From: Ilumatobacteraceae bacterium
GTDB lineage: Bacteria > Actinomycetota > Acidimicrobiia > Acidimicrobiales > Ilumatobacteraceae
Assembly: GCA_023257035.1 (NCBI GenBank)
Contig: JALRDI010000261.1
Coordinates: 1 to 16,211 of the forward strand
Length of the DNA: 16,211 bases
Direction of reading: 5' to 3'
Made by a program: the position numbers and the translations under genes. This document shows positions 15,759-16,211 of the stretch, in pieces. The notes under the pieces were generated by a model that worked only from the letters and a program-made list of their open reading frames with translations, had not been told where the DNA came from and did not search any database. Positions within the stretch are counted from its first letter, which is position 1; each line of letters begins with the position of its first letter.

Positions 15759-15767
15759 AACTCTTCG

Positions 15768-16211
15768 TTACATCCTCAGGAGGCTCTCGACGCGCCGGTC
15801 AGAGAGTCGCTCTCGGCCAGACAATGCGCTGAGTTCAAGTAACACAGCCACTCCGACGACTTCTCCCCCAAGCGCCTCGACGAGTTTGCAAGTGGCTTCC
15901 GCGGTTCCACCAGTCGCGAGGACGTCGTCAACGATGAGCACGCGTTCTCCGGGGCGAATGGCATCGCGGTGAATCTCAAGCCGATCTGATCCGTACTCAA
16001 GCTCGTATTCCTCCCGTGCGACGGCCCACGGTAACTTTCCAGGCTTTCTCACTGGAACGAAACCCGCCCTCAGGCGATATGCGACAGGAGCGGCAAGAAT
16101 AAATCCACGAGCCTCAACGCCGACAACCGTCGAAATTTGTTCGTCATGCAGAGTTGCAACGATGTCGTCAACTGCTCTGCCGAACGCAGCGGGAGTGCCG
16201 AGTAGCGGGGT
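15768..16211 (-). CDS. apt: Adenine phosphoribosyltransferase, N-terminus outside the window
   Basis: The enzyme salvages adenine with PRPP to form AMP. The frame is open to the right edge; 147 residues are visible. They include TPLLG at the first visible codons, GVEARGFILAAPVAYRL (about 32-48) as the Apt-specific loop region, VPVRKPGKLPW (about 52-62), and the PRPP-binding motif VLIVDDVLATGG (about 93-104). Only about 20-30 N-terminal residues should be missing. The GTG at 16052 is inside the gene and is not a true start. Apt before rel is the usual actinobacterial order, often behind secD/secF. Confidence 0.94.
   Translation of the reverse strand, partial: TPLLGTPAAFGRAVDDIVATLHDEQISTVVGVEARGFILAAPVAYRLRAGFVPVRKPGKLPWAVAREEYELEYGSDRLEIHRDAIRPGERVLIVDDVLATGGTAEATCKLVEALGGEVVGVAVLLELSALSGRERLSDRRVESLLRM

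Noticed and set aside
1..16211. CRISPR arrays, tRNA or rRNA genes, insertion sequences, toxin-antitoxin or defence genes
   Set aside because: There are no tandem direct repeats with regular spacers, no transposase-like frames and no uncovered stretch long enough; all substantial sequence is taken by recognisable core genes.

Overview
This window looks like a compact stretch of core chromosome from an actinobacterium, most plausibly an uncultured, mid-GC (roughly 50% by eye), streamlined lineage such as an aquatic or marine member of the class Acidimicrobiia. The phylum call rests on gene order: HAD-IIA phosphatase - tlyA - nadK - recN - pyrG - Nudix (ADP-ribose pyrophosphatase type) - xerD follows the order known around tlyA in Mycobacterium, and the Nudix box has the one-residue-longer form I recall from mycobacterial ADP-ribose pyrophosphatase. 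The class-level guess is inference from GC and compactness only.

Layout, left to right. Bases 1-651 (+) hold the C-terminal half of a MATE-family efflux transporter, cut by the window edge. Bases 659-8330 are a minus-strand run of eight genes, read from right to left: HAD-IIA phosphatase, tlyA, nadK, recN, pyrG, Nudix hydrolase, xerD and a small HD-domain protein. Most junctions overlap by 1-7 bases or are 1 base apart; the only real gap (83 bases) lies between recN and pyrG. A DUF1015 gene (8365-9549, +) starts 34 bases from the HAD gene in the opposite direction, and its stop overlaps the stop of a class I fructose-bisphosphate aldolase. Bases 9546-16211 are a second minus-strand run: apt (cut by the right edge), relA/spoT-type rel, hisS, aspS and the aldolase.

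How the genes fit together. The right-hand run combines purine salvage (apt), the stringent-response (p)ppGpp enzyme (rel) and two aminoacyl-tRNA synthetases, so nucleotide supply, amino-acid sensing and tRNA charging sit in one probable transcription unit, with a glycolytic enzyme at its end. The left-hand run combines rRNA methylation (tlyA), NADP supply (nadK), DNA repair (recN), CTP synthesis (pyrG), ADP-ribose clearance (Nudix) and chromosome dimer resolution (xerD).

I found no tRNA, rRNA, CRISPR array, insertion sequence, prophage, toxin-antitoxin pair or defence system. All parts of the window except about 198 bases are covered by recognisable genes, so there is no hidden accessory island here. 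The points worth a second look are modest: the poorly understood DUF1015 protein divergent from a phosphatase, the HD protein behind xerD, the predicted non-discriminating AspRS, the joining of two gene neighbourhoods, and the extreme packing of gene ends.
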